From NCBI GenBank assembly GCA_947470805.1, contig CANIVU010000011.1, positions 62,001-126,000 of the forward strand: a stretch of 64,000 bases of DNA, in the 5' to 3' direction. The first letter of the stretch is position 1; every line of letters begins with the position of its first letter. This document shows positions 8,241-17,230 of this stretch, piece after piece. This stretch comes from Acidobacteriota bacterium (lineage in GTDB: Bacteria > Acidobacteriota > Terriglobia > Bryobacterales > Bryobacteraceae). The position numbers were made by a program, and so were the translations under genes. The notes beneath the pieces were generated by a model. It had not been told where the DNA came from, made no database searches, and was given only the letters and a program-made list of their open reading frames with translations.

Positions 8241-9242
8241 ATGCGCCTTGACTCGAAGACCGTTCATGCCCCTGAAATTGGGCCGGTATGGTTAAACTCG
8301 GCACCCCTTACCCTGCGGCAGATGCGCGGGAGGGTGGTATTGGTGGATTTCTGGGATTTCACGTGTGTGAATTGCATTCGCACGCTGCCTTATATTCGCG
8401 AATGGCACCGGCGGTATGAGCCGTTGGGGCTGTCGGTGATTGGCATTCACTCGCCTGAGTTTTATTTTGGCCGGGCGCCGGAGATTCTGGAGCAGGGGAT
8501 TGCCGAGTTCGCACTGCCGTACCCGGTGATGCTGGACAACGACTACACGGCGTGGAAGGCGTTTGCGAACAAGTATTGGCCATCGAAGTACCTCATCGAT
8601 ACCGGGGGCTATATGCGCTACTTCCACGCGGGGGAAGGGGCATATGAGGAGACGGAGTTGGCGATCCAGGAACTGCTGCGGGAGCGGGACCCGGCGGTGG
8701 TGTTGCCGAAGCCGATGGCGTTGCTGCGGCCGCTGGATGGGCCTGGCGTGATGGCATTCTGCCAACCGCCGACGCCGGAGTTGTACATGGGGCACAAGCG
8801 GGGCCGGATTGCGAATGCGGGCGGGTTTGTGGAAGAGAAGGACCACACGTACACGATGGGCGCGGGGCCGATGGAGGACACGCCGGAGTTGGGTGGGGCG
8901 TGGCACTCGCTGGGGGACTGTGTACAGTCGGCTGGAGTGGCGGGTGTATGTGTGATTTATTCGGCGGCGGAGGTCAATCTGGTCGCGTCGCCGACGGGGG
9001 AAAGCGGGTTGGCGCAACTGGTTGTACGGAGGAATGGGGCGCCTGTGGGGCTGGAATGGCGGGGGGATGACATCGAGGTTCGGGGCGATGGGGAGACGGT
9101 AGTTTCCGTAACCCGGCCGCGGATGATATCGTTGATTCGCGGTAAGGAGTACGAGCAGGCTTTATTGGAAGTTTTCTGCGCTGTCCGGGGCGTACAGTTG
9201 TTTGCATTTACCTTTGGAAGTTGCCTGGAGGGCAAGGCGTGA
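8241..9242 (+). CDS. DipZ-like thioredoxin-fold protein
   Basis: 333 residues. The N-terminal half (about 10-150) is a TlpA/AhpC-type thioredoxin domain with the redox motif CVNC at 42-45 in FTCVNCIRTLPY. The C-terminal half (about 180-330) resembles the carbohydrate-binding-like domain that follows thioredoxin in DipZ-type proteins. No signal peptide or DsbD-like membrane part is present, so it may be cytoplasmic, unlike classical DipZ. Its stop overlaps the start of the Nudix gene, so the two are translationally coupled. Confidence 0.78.
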   Translation: MRLDSKTVHAPEIGPVWLNSAPLTLRQMRGRVVLVDFWDFTCVNCIRTLPYIREWHRRYEPLGLSVIGIHSPEFYFGRAPEILEQGIAEFALPYPVMLDNDYTAWKAFANKYWPSKYLIDTGGYMRYFHAGEGAYEETELAIQELLRERDPAVVLPKPMALLRPLDGPGVMAFCQPPTPELYMGHKRGRIANAGGFVEEKDHTYTMGAGPMEDTPELGGAWHSLGDCVQSAGVAGVCVIYSAAEVNLVASPTGESGLAQLVVRRNGAPVGLEWRGDDIEVRGDGETVVSVTRPRMISLIRGKEYEQALLEVFCAVRGVQLFAFTFGSCLEGKA

Positions 9243-9658
9243 GACGGCATGAGATCCGGGTAGTAGCGGGCGTCATTGAGCGTGACGGTTTGGTGCTGGT
9301 GGGGCAGCGCCGGGCGGGCGATCGTTTTCAGTACAAGTGGGAGTTTCCGGGCGGGAAGATTGAACCGGACGAGGACCCGAAAGAGGCGCTGGCGCGGGAG
9401 TTGCGGGAGGAGTTGGGGATTGACGCCGTGATTGGCGAGGAGATGGCGCGTTATGAGCACCAGTATCCGGGGAAAACGGCGATTCTGTTGATCTTTTTGC
9501 GGGTGCCTTCGTTCACCGGTGTGCCGGAAAACCACGTGTTCGAGAGTATTCAGTGGGTGGAACGGGACCAACTGCCCGGGATGGACTTTCTGGACGGGGA
9601 TGTGGACTTTGTGCGGCGGCTGGCGCGGGGGATGTACCGGATGGCGGCGGGGCGGTAG
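9239..9658 (+). CDS. Nudix hydrolase (MutT-like)
   Basis: A 139-residue Nudix hydrolase with a complete box: GGKIEPDEDPKEALARE continuing into REELGI, matching GX5EX7REUXEEXGU. Family members cleave nucleoside diphosphates linked to another group, and the MutT branch removes 8-oxo-dGTP. GTG 9239 overlaps the preceding TGA by four bases (GTGA) and is the most natural start; TTG 9221 in the same frame would add six residues. Coupling to a thioredoxin-like protein hints at an oxidative-damage role, but the substrate is not certain. Confidence 0.88.
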   Translation: MRRHEIRVVAGVIERDGLVLVGQRRAGDRFQYKWEFPGGKIEPDEDPKEALARELREELGIDAVIGEEMARYEHQYPGKTAILLIFLRVPSFTGVPENHVFESIQWVERDQLPGMDFLDGDVDFVRRLARGMYRMAAGR

Positions 9659-9699
9659 TTAGAACGCCCTGCGGTTTACAATACCGGAAGGGGAGAACG

Positions 9700-11010
9700 A
9701 TGGACGATACGTCACAGATTGCAGCGGGTGCGCCGGAAGCCGATGACGAGGAAGAGGGCGGGTTTCATGCCGTGCACCCGGAGCCGCACGCGCTCCCAAT
9801 CCTTGTGGCGACTTCGACCGGGAGAGAGAAAAACACGCTGCGGCTGGAGTTGACCCCGATCGCTTGCTGGAAATTGAACGACGTACGGTTCGCCGTGGGC
9901 TCCTCCTTCATTTTGCCGCGGACGAAACAGGAATTTGGGCGGCTGCTGCGGCTGCGGAAAGACAACCCAGGTGCGCCGCTATCGGTGTTCGGACATGCCG
10001 ATCCGGTTGGCAATGACGCCTTTAATAAAAAGCTGAGCGGAAACCGGGCGGAGGCTATTTATGCCGTCCTGGTGCGCGAGACGGCGCTGTGGGAAACGCT
10101 CTACACGTCAGCGGGCGCCAATGAAGGTTGGGGGTTGAATTCGCTGCGAACCATGCTTGAAACGCTGGGCTATGAGCCGGGGCCACCGTCGGAGTCGACC
10201 GATGAGGAGACCAGGCAAGCGATCGGCAAGTTTCAATCTGCTTCCGATTTACCAGTCGACGGGACCGCCGGGCCGCAGACACGGAAAAAACTTTTCCTGA
10301 AATACATGGACTATCTTTGCCCGGAAACTTTGGGTAAGTCCGAGTTTCTGGGCCGGGGCGAGGACCCGAAAGGCAGAGTAGACTACCAGGGGTGTGGCGA
10401 ATTCAACCCGCTGCTGGTGTTCTCCAAGGCCGAGACCACGGAACTGAGCAGGGCTGAGAACCGGGTGAAACGGAACCTGCAGAACAGCGTGAACCGTCGT
10501 GTGGTGGTGCTGTTCTTCCGGCCGGGGACCTACGTTCCGGCAGCGAAGTGGCCCTGCCCGGGATCGAATGACGTGATTGGGGGATGTCAGAAACGGTTGT
10601 GGTCCGATGGGGACTCGCGACGGTCGCCACAGGAGTTGCGGCGCGAGTTTCGGACGACGGCGAACACGTTTGGCTGCCGGTTCTATCACCGGCTGACCGT
10701 CGATTCGCCGTGCGAGGGGATCCATGTGGTTTCGCCGTTTGTCTACCGGGCGGTGATCCTCTTGGGGGGCGAGGAGAGCGAGGGAGCGTCGAAGCTGGCT
10801 GGGCCGATGGTTTTGGAGGCGCGCGACGGGTCCTACAAAAGCGTGCAGCGGCTGGAAGACGCCACACGCGACGGGCAGCATCTGGTGTTTGAATTTCAAT
10901 TAGAGAACGGCGAGAAAGAGTACGACTGTTACATGGCCGATCAGCCGAAGAAGTTCCGGTGGCGGGCGATTCCGAAGCGGCCGATTGCGTTGAGCGGGGG
11001 CGAGGACTAG
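9700..11010 (+). CDS. OmpA-type and peptidoglycan-binding domain protein, possible secretion/toxin accessory
   Basis: 436 residues from ATG 9700, preceded by GGGGAGAA. Order of parts: an acidic N-terminus; a stretch with VGSSFILP leading to an OmpA-like signature FGHADPVGNDAFNKKLSGNRA (about 88-110); a PG_binding_1-like repeat (about 150-205) with IGKFQSASDLPVDGTAGPQT; and a Cys-rich C-terminal part with VVVLFFRPG, WPCPGS, GGCQKRLWSDG and FGCRFYHRL. I recall the C-terminal signature from proteins near PAAR/VgrG-type loci, but could not check. There is no signal peptide, odd for an OmpA domain and consistent with a cargo or spike-associated protein. Its stop codon is shared with that of the convergent 726-residue gene. 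Confidence 0.65.
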   Translation: MDDTSQIAAGAPEADDEEEGGFHAVHPEPHALPILVATSTGREKNTLRLELTPIACWKLNDVRFAVGSSFILPRTKQEFGRLLRLRKDNPGAPLSVFGHADPVGNDAFNKKLSGNRAEAIYAVLVRETALWETLYTSAGANEGWGLNSLRTMLETLGYEPGPPSESTDEETRQAIGKFQSASDLPVDGTAGPQTRKKLFLKYMDYLCPETLGKSEFLGRGEDPKGRVDYQGCGEFNPLLVFSKAETTELSRAENRVKRNLQNSVNRRVVVLFFRPGTYVPAAKWPCPGSNDVIGGCQKRLWSDGDSRRSPQELRREFRTTANTFGCRFYHRLTVDSPCEGIHVVSPFVYRAVILLGGEESEGASKLAGPMVLEARDGSYKSVQRLEDATRDGQHLVFEFQLENGEKEYDCYMADQPKKFRWRAIPKRPIALSGGED

Positions 11011-13187
11011 ATTTTCCCGAGGTCGGGGCGGCGGTTGATGAGGTGTTCCGCTTCCTGGTAGGCCTTCTCTTTCTCTTCGGGGGATCGGTGATCGTCATCG
11101 TCATAGTAGTAGTGGCCGCGCAGGAATATCTCTTCGGCACCTGGGCGGGTGAGAAATTCGCCGACTTGGCCGACGAGGTAGACGACGGCGCCAACGACGG
11201 CGACGATGACGCCGCTGACCTGGGAGACGCCGAAGGCGGGAGTGAACTCAACGAGAACGCCGGTCATGTAGATATCGGCACCCGTGTACTGGACGGCGGC
11301 CCAGCCCATGCTGCGGCGATCGCCGGCGTCGGCCGCCTCACTCAGGCTGAGCCAGGCGCCGCCCAGTTGCAGCGCGGCACCGGCGACACCGAGCGTTTTT
11401 CCCAGTTTGTCGACGAATTGTTTGGCGCCGGCTTCCCCGTACTTAGCGATCAGTTTTTTCGCGAGTTGATCCTTCGCGAGGCCGACACCGCCTTTGCCGA
11501 TGTCGGTGATTCCCTTTGAAAAATCGACCCAATCCTTGGTGGATTTTCCGTTTTTGGTAAAGAAATAGGCGACGGTGATGGCACCACCGAGGACGCCAAG
11601 GGTGTTGCCGAGCTTGCCGGGGTCGACGCCCCTCAGGTGGTTTTTGATGAGGACTTTGCGCTCATCTTCGAGTTTCTTGGCTGCGTCGGCGTAATCTACA
11701 GCACGTTTGCGGATTTCGGAGACGTGTTTGCTCCATGCGTCGGCAAAGCGGGCGAAAAGGCCAGCCTTGACATCTCCCGTGCGTTTGAAGAAATTGGGGC
11801 CGAGGAATCCCCAGCGTGAGACGTCGGCTTCCTTGAAGTCGTCTTTCATAGCGAGGATGAGGCCGAAATTAGCGATAAACTTTGTGGCCATATCGACGAC
11901 GCGCTGGCCGAAGCTGGTGATGAGTTTGGCGTCCTTGAGCTTGAGCTGGAGTTTGTCGAAGTGGGGATCGGGCTTGGCGGCGGCGAACGGATCCAGAACC
12001 TGTTCGATATCGCCGCAAGTGGGGCATTTGCATTTGGAACGTTTGGCGCCCCAGTTTGCGGCGAAGCCGAGCATGTAGGGATGGACGAACTTTTCGAAGA
12101 CGGGCTGTTGGTTCAGCGTGCCGGCGAACATGCCGACGGCCTCTACGAAAAACTGGTGGGACCAGAGGCAGTGGTAGCCCTTAGGATCATCCCAACCTTC
12201 TAGGACATGGCCGCAGAGGAAGACCAGTTCGAGTTTCTTCTGATCATTTAGGATTTCGTAGAGGGGGTTGAGGGCGGCGTCGTACTTATCGGTGAGTTCT
12301 TTGAAGTAGTATTCGAAGTTCCTGCAGGAGAGGTCCCAGGTGGTGATCTGTCCATCGACGCGATTGAGGTAGTGGCGGCGGCGATCGGTGGCGAGCCAGC
12401 CGTTAATGGCTTCGCGATGGAAGAGCATGACTGCGTGCTCTTCGGATGACTTGATAAAGGCCTCGATTTTTCCGCGGGCATCGCGGGCAGATTTGATGAG
12501 GGCGTCGCACTCTTTGGCGAGTTCGAGAACTTTGGTGAAGGGGAGGACGTCGGGATCTTCGGGGACGTAAAACTGGAGGACGGGGTCGCGGCCGGAGTTA
12601 TCGACCCAGATCTCCTGGACGCGGTGTTTGCTATTAGCACCGTTCTTGCCCTGCAGGGCCGCCCGCTTTTGTTTGAGGCGCTCCAGGTCCGTGTCGTAGA
12701 TGAGGACGCAGGAGGTTCCTTCGGGCTTGCGGGTGGCGTAGGAGAAGGGGAAGAACTCGACGCGTTCGGTGGGATCGCCGTGGGAATCGCAGAAATGGGG
12801 GAAGCCTTTTTCGTCGGTCCATAGGAGGCCGAGGGGGTCGAAGTCGATGGTTTCGGAGAGTTCGGTATCGATGTAGACGTAGTATTCGGCGAGGGGCCAG
12901 CGGTCGGCGACGAGGAGGCGGGTGGCGCGGGAGAAGTAGACGTGGGCTTTGGCGGAGGTAACGGAGGTGCCTTTTTTCTTGCCCTCGTGGAAGGTGTCGT
13001 ACTTCAGGTCGGGGAGCCAGACGACATTGATGGAAGCATCCTCTTTAGCGTTGTTGTAGAGGGTCTGCCATTCGGCCTTCTGCGCGGAATTGGAGGGGTC
13101 GATGGGGAGGCGTTTGCCGTTCTTGTGGAGTTCGGGATGACGGCGGTAGAACTCGGCATCGGCTATTTGGGCGGCTTCTCTGTCCAT
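11007..13187 (-). CDS. Large uncharacterised protein with hydrophobic C-terminus, candidate toxin/effector
   Basis: 726 residues, not recognised as a named family. The N-terminal half is soluble and aromatic-rich (WPLAEYYVYIDTEL, FCDSHGDPTE). A coiled segment near 240 and a probable zinc site KCKCPTCG (about 400) follow. From about 530 on there are several hydrophobic segments, including LGVLGGAITVAYFF, LGVAGAALQLGGAW and VSGVIVAVVGAVVYLVGQVG, and the end is charged with a YYYDDDD run. A soluble half plus colicin-like hydrophobic C-terminus fits a membrane-active effector such as T6SS VasX-type proteins, but this is inference from architecture. It is convergent with, and shares the CTAG stop with, the OmpA/peptidoglycan-binding gene. 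Confidence 0.55.
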   Translation of the reverse strand: MDREAAQIADAEFYRRHPELHKNGKRLPIDPSNSAQKAEWQTLYNNAKEDASINVVWLPDLKYDTFHEGKKKGTSVTSAKAHVYFSRATRLLVADRWPLAEYYVYIDTELSETIDFDPLGLLWTDEKGFPHFCDSHGDPTERVEFFPFSYATRKPEGTSCVLIYDTDLERLKQKRAALQGKNGANSKHRVQEIWVDNSGRDPVLQFYVPEDPDVLPFTKVLELAKECDALIKSARDARGKIEAFIKSSEEHAVMLFHREAINGWLATDRRRHYLNRVDGQITTWDLSCRNFEYYFKELTDKYDAALNPLYEILNDQKKLELVFLCGHVLEGWDDPKGYHCLWSHQFFVEAVGMFAGTLNQQPVFEKFVHPYMLGFAANWGAKRSKCKCPTCGDIEQVLDPFAAAKPDPHFDKLQLKLKDAKLITSFGQRVVDMATKFIANFGLILAMKDDFKEADVSRWGFLGPNFFKRTGDVKAGLFARFADAWSKHVSEIRKRAVDYADAAKKLEDERKVLIKNHLRGVDPGKLGNTLGVLGGAITVAYFFTKNGKSTKDWVDFSKGITDIGKGGVGLAKDQLAKKLIAKYGEAGAKQFVDKLGKTLGVAGAALQLGGAWLSLSEAADAGDRRSMGWAAVQYTGADIYMTGVLVEFTPAFGVSQVSGVIVAVVGAVVYLVGQVGEFLTRPGAEEIFLRGHYYYDDDDHRSPEEKEKAYQEAEHLINRRPDLGKI

Positions 13188-13284
13188 AGGGGCGTGGGGT
13201 GGTGAAAACTGTCGCGGTTAGAAGAGTGTAAACGGCGGGGTGGCGTTTTGCAACGGAGAACAGTCCGAATGATAGGCGTGGATT

Positions 13285-13986
13285 CTATTGCGGACATCTG
13301 GCGGGTTTGGCCGTGACCGGTTCGAATTGGAACTTCGTTGGATTCCAGTTCCAGTTGGTACACGTGGTGGTTTTGCCGCGGGTGCGGAGGGTGGCCATTT
13401 TGCCAGCGCTGATCGGCAGCACTTTGGTGTCGATTGTCTCGCGCCAGTTATGCGTGTTCTCGTCAATTTCAAATACCAAGTACATGTGTCCGCGGAGGAG
13501 GCGGTAGACCTGATAGTTGGTTTGGCCTACGCCGGTGCCGTAGGCGCCACCGGTGTGGATGATGAGGTCCTTGGTATCCGGCCAGACTAGCGATTTCCAC
13601 TCGACGAACGGTTCGGGGGCGTGGCCGGAGGGGCCACAGCAGCTGAAGCTGCCGACGAGCCACCAATCGTCTCCCTCCTGCTTGAGAACGGCGGCGGCGT
13701 TTTCGAGGTTAAGGATGCGCTCGGTGGCCGGATCGGCATCGAGGTTCGCCGAGTGGATGGCGACATCGCCGTCGATCCTGTCGGCCAGCCACTCCCATCC
13801 AAGGACGATAGCTGCCTCCTTCTTCCGGGCTTCGTCTTTGGACGTGAGCGCGGCGAAGAGGGCTTCGGGTGTAGAGTTCAGCTTCACGCGGCGTTCGCGT
13901 CTGGCGGTGGGCTGGTCCTTGGGCAGAGGCTCCGGCGGGGACACGAGCATCATGCCCTGCGCCAGGAGTAAGATGGGCATCCACAC
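13285..13986 (-). CDS. Secreted protein of unknown function
   Basis: About 233 residues. The start is uncertain: GTG 13986 or ATG 13980, both just after the stop of the upstream gene with GGAG nearby; upstream residues in the same frame belong to the neighbour's DNA. The N-terminus MPILLLAQGMMLVSPPEP looks like a short signal peptide. A helical part (about 25-65) with ALFAALTSKDEARKKEA is followed by a beta-rich part with WWLVGSFSCCGPSGH and a final CTNWNW region. No known family. Because it lies behind the candidate effector, an immunity role is thinkable but unsupported. Confidence 0.6.
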   Translation of the reverse strand: MWMPILLLAQGMMLVSPPEPLPKDQPTARRERRVKLNSTPEALFAALTSKDEARKKEAAIVLGWEWLADRIDGDVAIHSANLDADPATERILNLENAAAVLKQEGDDWWLVGSFSCCGPSGHAPEPFVEWKSLVWPDTKDLIIHTGGAYGTGVGQTNYQVYRLLRGHMYLVFEIDENTHNWRETIDTKVLPISAGKMATLRTRGKTTTCTNWNWNPTKFQFEPVTAKPARCPQ

Positions 13987-13996
13987 CGCGTGGCAA

Positions 13997-14584
13997 TTAC
14001 TCCGGTAGTTTGATTTCGATGCCGCGTTCGGAGTTGAAGCGCTTGCTGGCTTCGCGATCGAGCTTGGCGAAGGTAATGCTGTCCTGCTTATGATCCGGCT
14101 GGACGTAGTGGAGCGTGTCACCTTCGGCCCAGAAGGCGACGGCCTGGCGGAGCGTGCCGTCTTTCAGCGCAAGGAGGAAGACCTTGGGCGTGCTGGGCTG
14201 GAAATTGGCGTAGGGCGTGCTGACGGCCGAGTATTCGCGCATCACCGGGTTGGCGGCCGTCTCCTGCTTATAGTCCGGGTTCATGACCAGGATGGGCGCC
14301 GGGGGTGGCGCGGCCTGCTGATTCATGATGACCACGGGTTGGGACTGCAGATACTGCGGCTGTTGGACCCATCCGCCGCCCACATAGCCGCCACCCACGT
14401 AGATCGGCCGCGCACCGGGGCGCTGCGGCATGGGGCGGCCGGCGATGCTACCGCTCAAATTCGTAATGTGGTTATTGATGGCCGGCAACTGGACCGAGGG
14501 CATCCCGGTGGAATGCTGGGGGAACTGGGGTTGGGCAACGGCCGCAACGGTGGCGATGCCGGCTAGGAGTAGAGTCCGGAGCAA
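13997..14584 (-). CDS. Secreted Pro/Gln-rich protein
   Basis: 195 residues if translation starts at the TTG at 14584, which has AGAGG about nine bases upstream and yields the signal peptide LLRTLLLAGIATVAAVAQ. The ATG at 14653 would give a non-secretory extension and overlap the divergent gene. The middle is low-complexity (GGGYVGGGWVQQPQYLQSQ) and the C-terminal 70 residues are a compact domain (VFLLALKDGTLRQAVAFWAEG, LHYVQPDHKQDSI) like those of small acidobacterial secreted proteins. Function unknown. Followed closely by the 13285 gene. Confidence 0.65.
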   Translation of the reverse strand: MLRTLLLAGIATVAAVAQPQFPQHSTGMPSVQLPAINNHITNLSGSIAGRPMPQRPGARPIYVGGGYVGGGWVQQPQYLQSQPVVIMNQQAAPPPAPILVMNPDYKQETAANPVMREYSAVSTPYANFQPSTPKVFLLALKDGTLRQAVAFWAEGDTLHYVQPDHKQDSITFAKLDREASKRFNSERGIEIKLPE

Positions 14585-14651
14585 AGTGGTACCTCTGCAT
14601 TTGAGACTAGTTGGTCCGCCGTTTGGTTGCAAGTGAGTTTTATAATAGACC

Positions 14652-16688
14652 ATGCCGGAACAACGTCACTCAGTTTGTGCTTTGGATTGCCCGGACGCCT
14701 GCGGATTGCTGGTGCAGGTGGAAGACGGGCGGGGAACCAAACTACGGGGGAATCCGGCGCATCCGGTGACGCGCGGGTTCCTGTGCGCCAAGGTGACCAA
14801 GTATCTGGACCGGGAGTATGCGCCCGGCCGGTTGCTCTATCCGCAGAAGCGGGTGGGCGCCAAGGGCGAGGGAAAATTTACGCGTATCTCCTGGGACGAA
14901 GCCCTGGATACGATTGCCGAACGGCTGCAGCGGGTGGCGCAGGAGTGGGGGCCGGAGGCGGTGTTGCCGTATAGCTACGCCGGGTCGATGGGGCTGTTGA
15001 ACGCGAATGGAATGGACCGGCGGTTCTTCCACCGGATTGGCGCGTCGCGGCTGGACCGGACGATTTGCGCGAGCGCCGGTTCCGCGGGGCTGATGGCGAC
15101 GCAGGGATTCCGGATGGGCGTGGCTCCGGAGGACTTTGTCCATTCGCGGCTGATCATCGCCTGGGGCGCGAATGTGTTGACCACGAACGTCCACCTGTGG
15201 CCGTTCATCGTGGAGGCGCGGCGGGCCGGGGCGAAGTTCATTGTGATCGACCCGCACCGGAACCGGACGGCCGTGGCGGCCGATGAGCACCTGTTCATTC
15301 ATCCGGGATCGGACAAGGCGCTGGCGCTGGGGCTGCTGCATGTCATCTTCCGCGATGGGTTGGAGGATTCCGATTACATCTCGCGGTATGCGACCGGGGC
15401 CGATGAACTGCGCGGGTTAGTGCGGGACTATACGCCGGAGCGGGTGGCGGAGTGGACCGGGATCCCGGCGGAGCGGGTGGAATCATTGGCGCGGGAATAT
15501 GCCAACACGCGGCCCGCGGTGATCCGGTTGAACTATGGCGTGCAGCGCAATCCCAACGGCGGGACGGCGGTGCAGACGATTGCGATGTTACCGGTAGTTA
15601 CAGGCGCGTGGCGGGAGCGGGGCGGGGGAATGCAGTTATCCACTTCCCAGGCATTTGGGCTGGACCGGCCGGCGCTTGAGATGCCGGGTTTACAGAAGAA
15701 ATCGGCGCTGGGGCGGGAGGCGCGGATCGTCAACATGTCTCAGTTGGGCCATGCGCTGACGGAATTGGATTCTCCGCCTGTGAAGGCGATGGTGGTGTAT
15801 TGTTCGAATCCGGCGGCGGTGGCGCCCGACCAGGGACGAGTGCAGAAGGGGATGGCGCGTGAGGACCTGTTCACAGTGGTGCTGGAGCAGTTCCAGAACG
15901 ATACGGCGGATTATGCCGACATCCTGTTGCCATCGACTACCTTTCTGGAACATACCGACTTATACACGGCCTACGGTCATTATTACTTACAGCTGGCGCG
16001 GCCCGCGCTGCCGGCGCCCGGGGAATGCAAGAGTAACGTAGAGGTATTCCAGTTACTGGCGCGGCGTATGGGGTTGGAAGACTCCTGCCTGTATGAGAGC
16101 GAGGATGAGATGATCCGGACGCTGCTTGCCAGCGGGCATCCGTACTTAGAGGGGATTACGCTGGAGCGGCTGGAGGCCGAGCACCACGTGCGGCTGACAT
16201 TGCCCGATCCGTTTCTGCCGTTTGCCGAGGGCGGCTTTGGCGGCCCGGAGGGGCGGGCGCAGTTGGGCACGGCGGGGTTGGCGTATGTGCCGCCGCCGGA
16301 GTCGCGGCTGGGGGCGGAGAAGAGTGTTTACCCGTTGGAGATGATCTCGCCGAAAGCGCACGACGCGATGAATTCGACGTTTGGGTACCAGGACGCGCTG
16401 GACGCCGATACCGCCGTGGCCTGGCTGCATGCCGACGACGCGGCGGTACGCGGGATCGCGAATGGCGACCCGGTTCGGCTGTTCAACGACCGGGGGGAAG
16501 TGCGGGCGACGGCCGCCGTGGACGGGAAGACGGCGCCGGGCGTAGTCGCGGTTCCGGCGGTTCGTTGGCCGAGACGTAGCGCAAACAGGGCCGGACTGAA
16601 TACACTGATATCGGACCGTTTGACCGATTTGGGCGGCGGCGCCACATTTTATAGCTGTCTGATACAGGTGGAACGATGCGCAGATTGA
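14652..16688 (+). CDS. Molybdopterin oxidoreductase (anaerobic dehydrogenase family)
   Basis: 678 residues, Mo/W-bis-MGD enzyme of the formate dehydrogenase/BisC superfamily. An N-terminal [4Fe-4S] binding region has Cys in VCALDCPDACG and GFLCAK, with the KV after it as in this family. The molybdopterin domain includes LLYPQKRVG, ISWDEALDTIAERL and ICASAGSAG, which may supply the metal ligand, then IAWGANV and VIDPHRNRTA. The C-terminal molydop_binding domain ends near residue 670. No Tat signal, so probably cytoplasmic. No FeS or membrane partner gene is next to it, so its electron acceptor is unknown. It overlaps the lipoprotein gene downstream by 13 bases. Confidence 0.88.
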   Translation: MPEQRHSVCALDCPDACGLLVQVEDGRGTKLRGNPAHPVTRGFLCAKVTKYLDREYAPGRLLYPQKRVGAKGEGKFTRISWDEALDTIAERLQRVAQEWGPEAVLPYSYAGSMGLLNANGMDRRFFHRIGASRLDRTICASAGSAGLMATQGFRMGVAPEDFVHSRLIIAWGANVLTTNVHLWPFIVEARRAGAKFIVIDPHRNRTAVAADEHLFIHPGSDKALALGLLHVIFRDGLEDSDYISRYATGADELRGLVRDYTPERVAEWTGIPAERVESLAREYANTRPAVIRLNYGVQRNPNGGTAVQTIAMLPVVTGAWRERGGGMQLSTSQAFGLDRPALEMPGLQKKSALGREARIVNMSQLGHALTELDSPPVKAMVVYCSNPAAVAPDQGRVQKGMAREDLFTVVLEQFQNDTADYADILLPSTTFLEHTDLYTAYGHYYLQLARPALPAPGECKSNVEVFQLLARRMGLEDSCLYESEDEMIRTLLASGHPYLEGITLERLEAEHHVRLTLPDPFLPFAEGGFGGPEGRAQLGTAGLAYVPPPESRLGAEKSVYPLEMISPKAHDAMNSTFGYQDALDADTAVAWLHADDAAVRGIANGDPVRLFNDRGEVRATAAVDGKTAPGVVAVPAVRWPRRSANRAGLNTLISDRLTDLGGGATFYSCLIQVERCAD

Positions 16689-17230
16689 CGTTGGTGCTGG
16701 CGTTGGCGGTGGTCACGCTGGCCGGGTGCAAGAAGAGCAAGAAGGACGTGCAGTATGTCGAGGAGGGCGGCTCACAGCTTTCATCGGCCGTGAACGTGGC
16801 CGACCCGAAGGCTGCCATCCAACTGCTGCGCGGGTTCCACGATGTGGAGAACAGCGCTTGGCGCTGGACCGGGCCGAAGTTCGCCGTGGCTCTGCGGCCG
16901 CCGAAAGAGGTGCCGGCCGAAGGCGCCAAACTGTTTATGGAATACGCGGTTCCAGACCTTTTCATTCAGAAGGTGCCATCGACGACGCTGACGATTTCCG
17001 TCAACGGTAAGGCGCTGGAATCGGAAACCATCAGCAAAGCCGGGAGCTTCAAACTGGAGCGCACCGTTTCGACCGATTTGCTGAAGGGCGATGTGGTGAC
17101 AGTGGACTTCGCGCTGGATAAGTTTCTGGCGGCGGGAAGTGTGGACCAGCGGGAGCTGGGGTTGATTGTGAGCGCTGTTGGCCTGCGCGGCACGCCGCCG
17201 CCGGCAGCCCCGGCCGCCCCCGCGAAATGA
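16676..17230 (+). CDS. Lipoprotein with a beta-sandwich-like domain
   Basis: 184 residues. Signal peptide MRRLTLVLALAVVTLAGC with lipobox LAGC, then a lysine-rich linker and one domain (about 45-170) with GFHDVENSAWRWTGP, LTISVNGKAL and VDQRELGLIVSAVGLR, ending in an Ala/Pro tail. The domain order and motifs resemble the C-terminal part of the next gene product. Its stop overlaps the next start (ATGA), so the two are coupled and probably work together at the cell surface or periplasm. Confidence 0.72.
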   Translation: MRRLTLVLALAVVTLAGCKKSKKDVQYVEEGGSQLSSAVNVADPKAAIQLLRGFHDVENSAWRWTGPKFAVALRPPKEVPAEGAKLFMEYAVPDLFIQKVPSTTLTISVNGKALESETISKAGSFKLERTVSTDLLKGDVVTVDFALDKFLAAGSVDQRELGLIVSAVGLRGTPPPAAPAAPAK

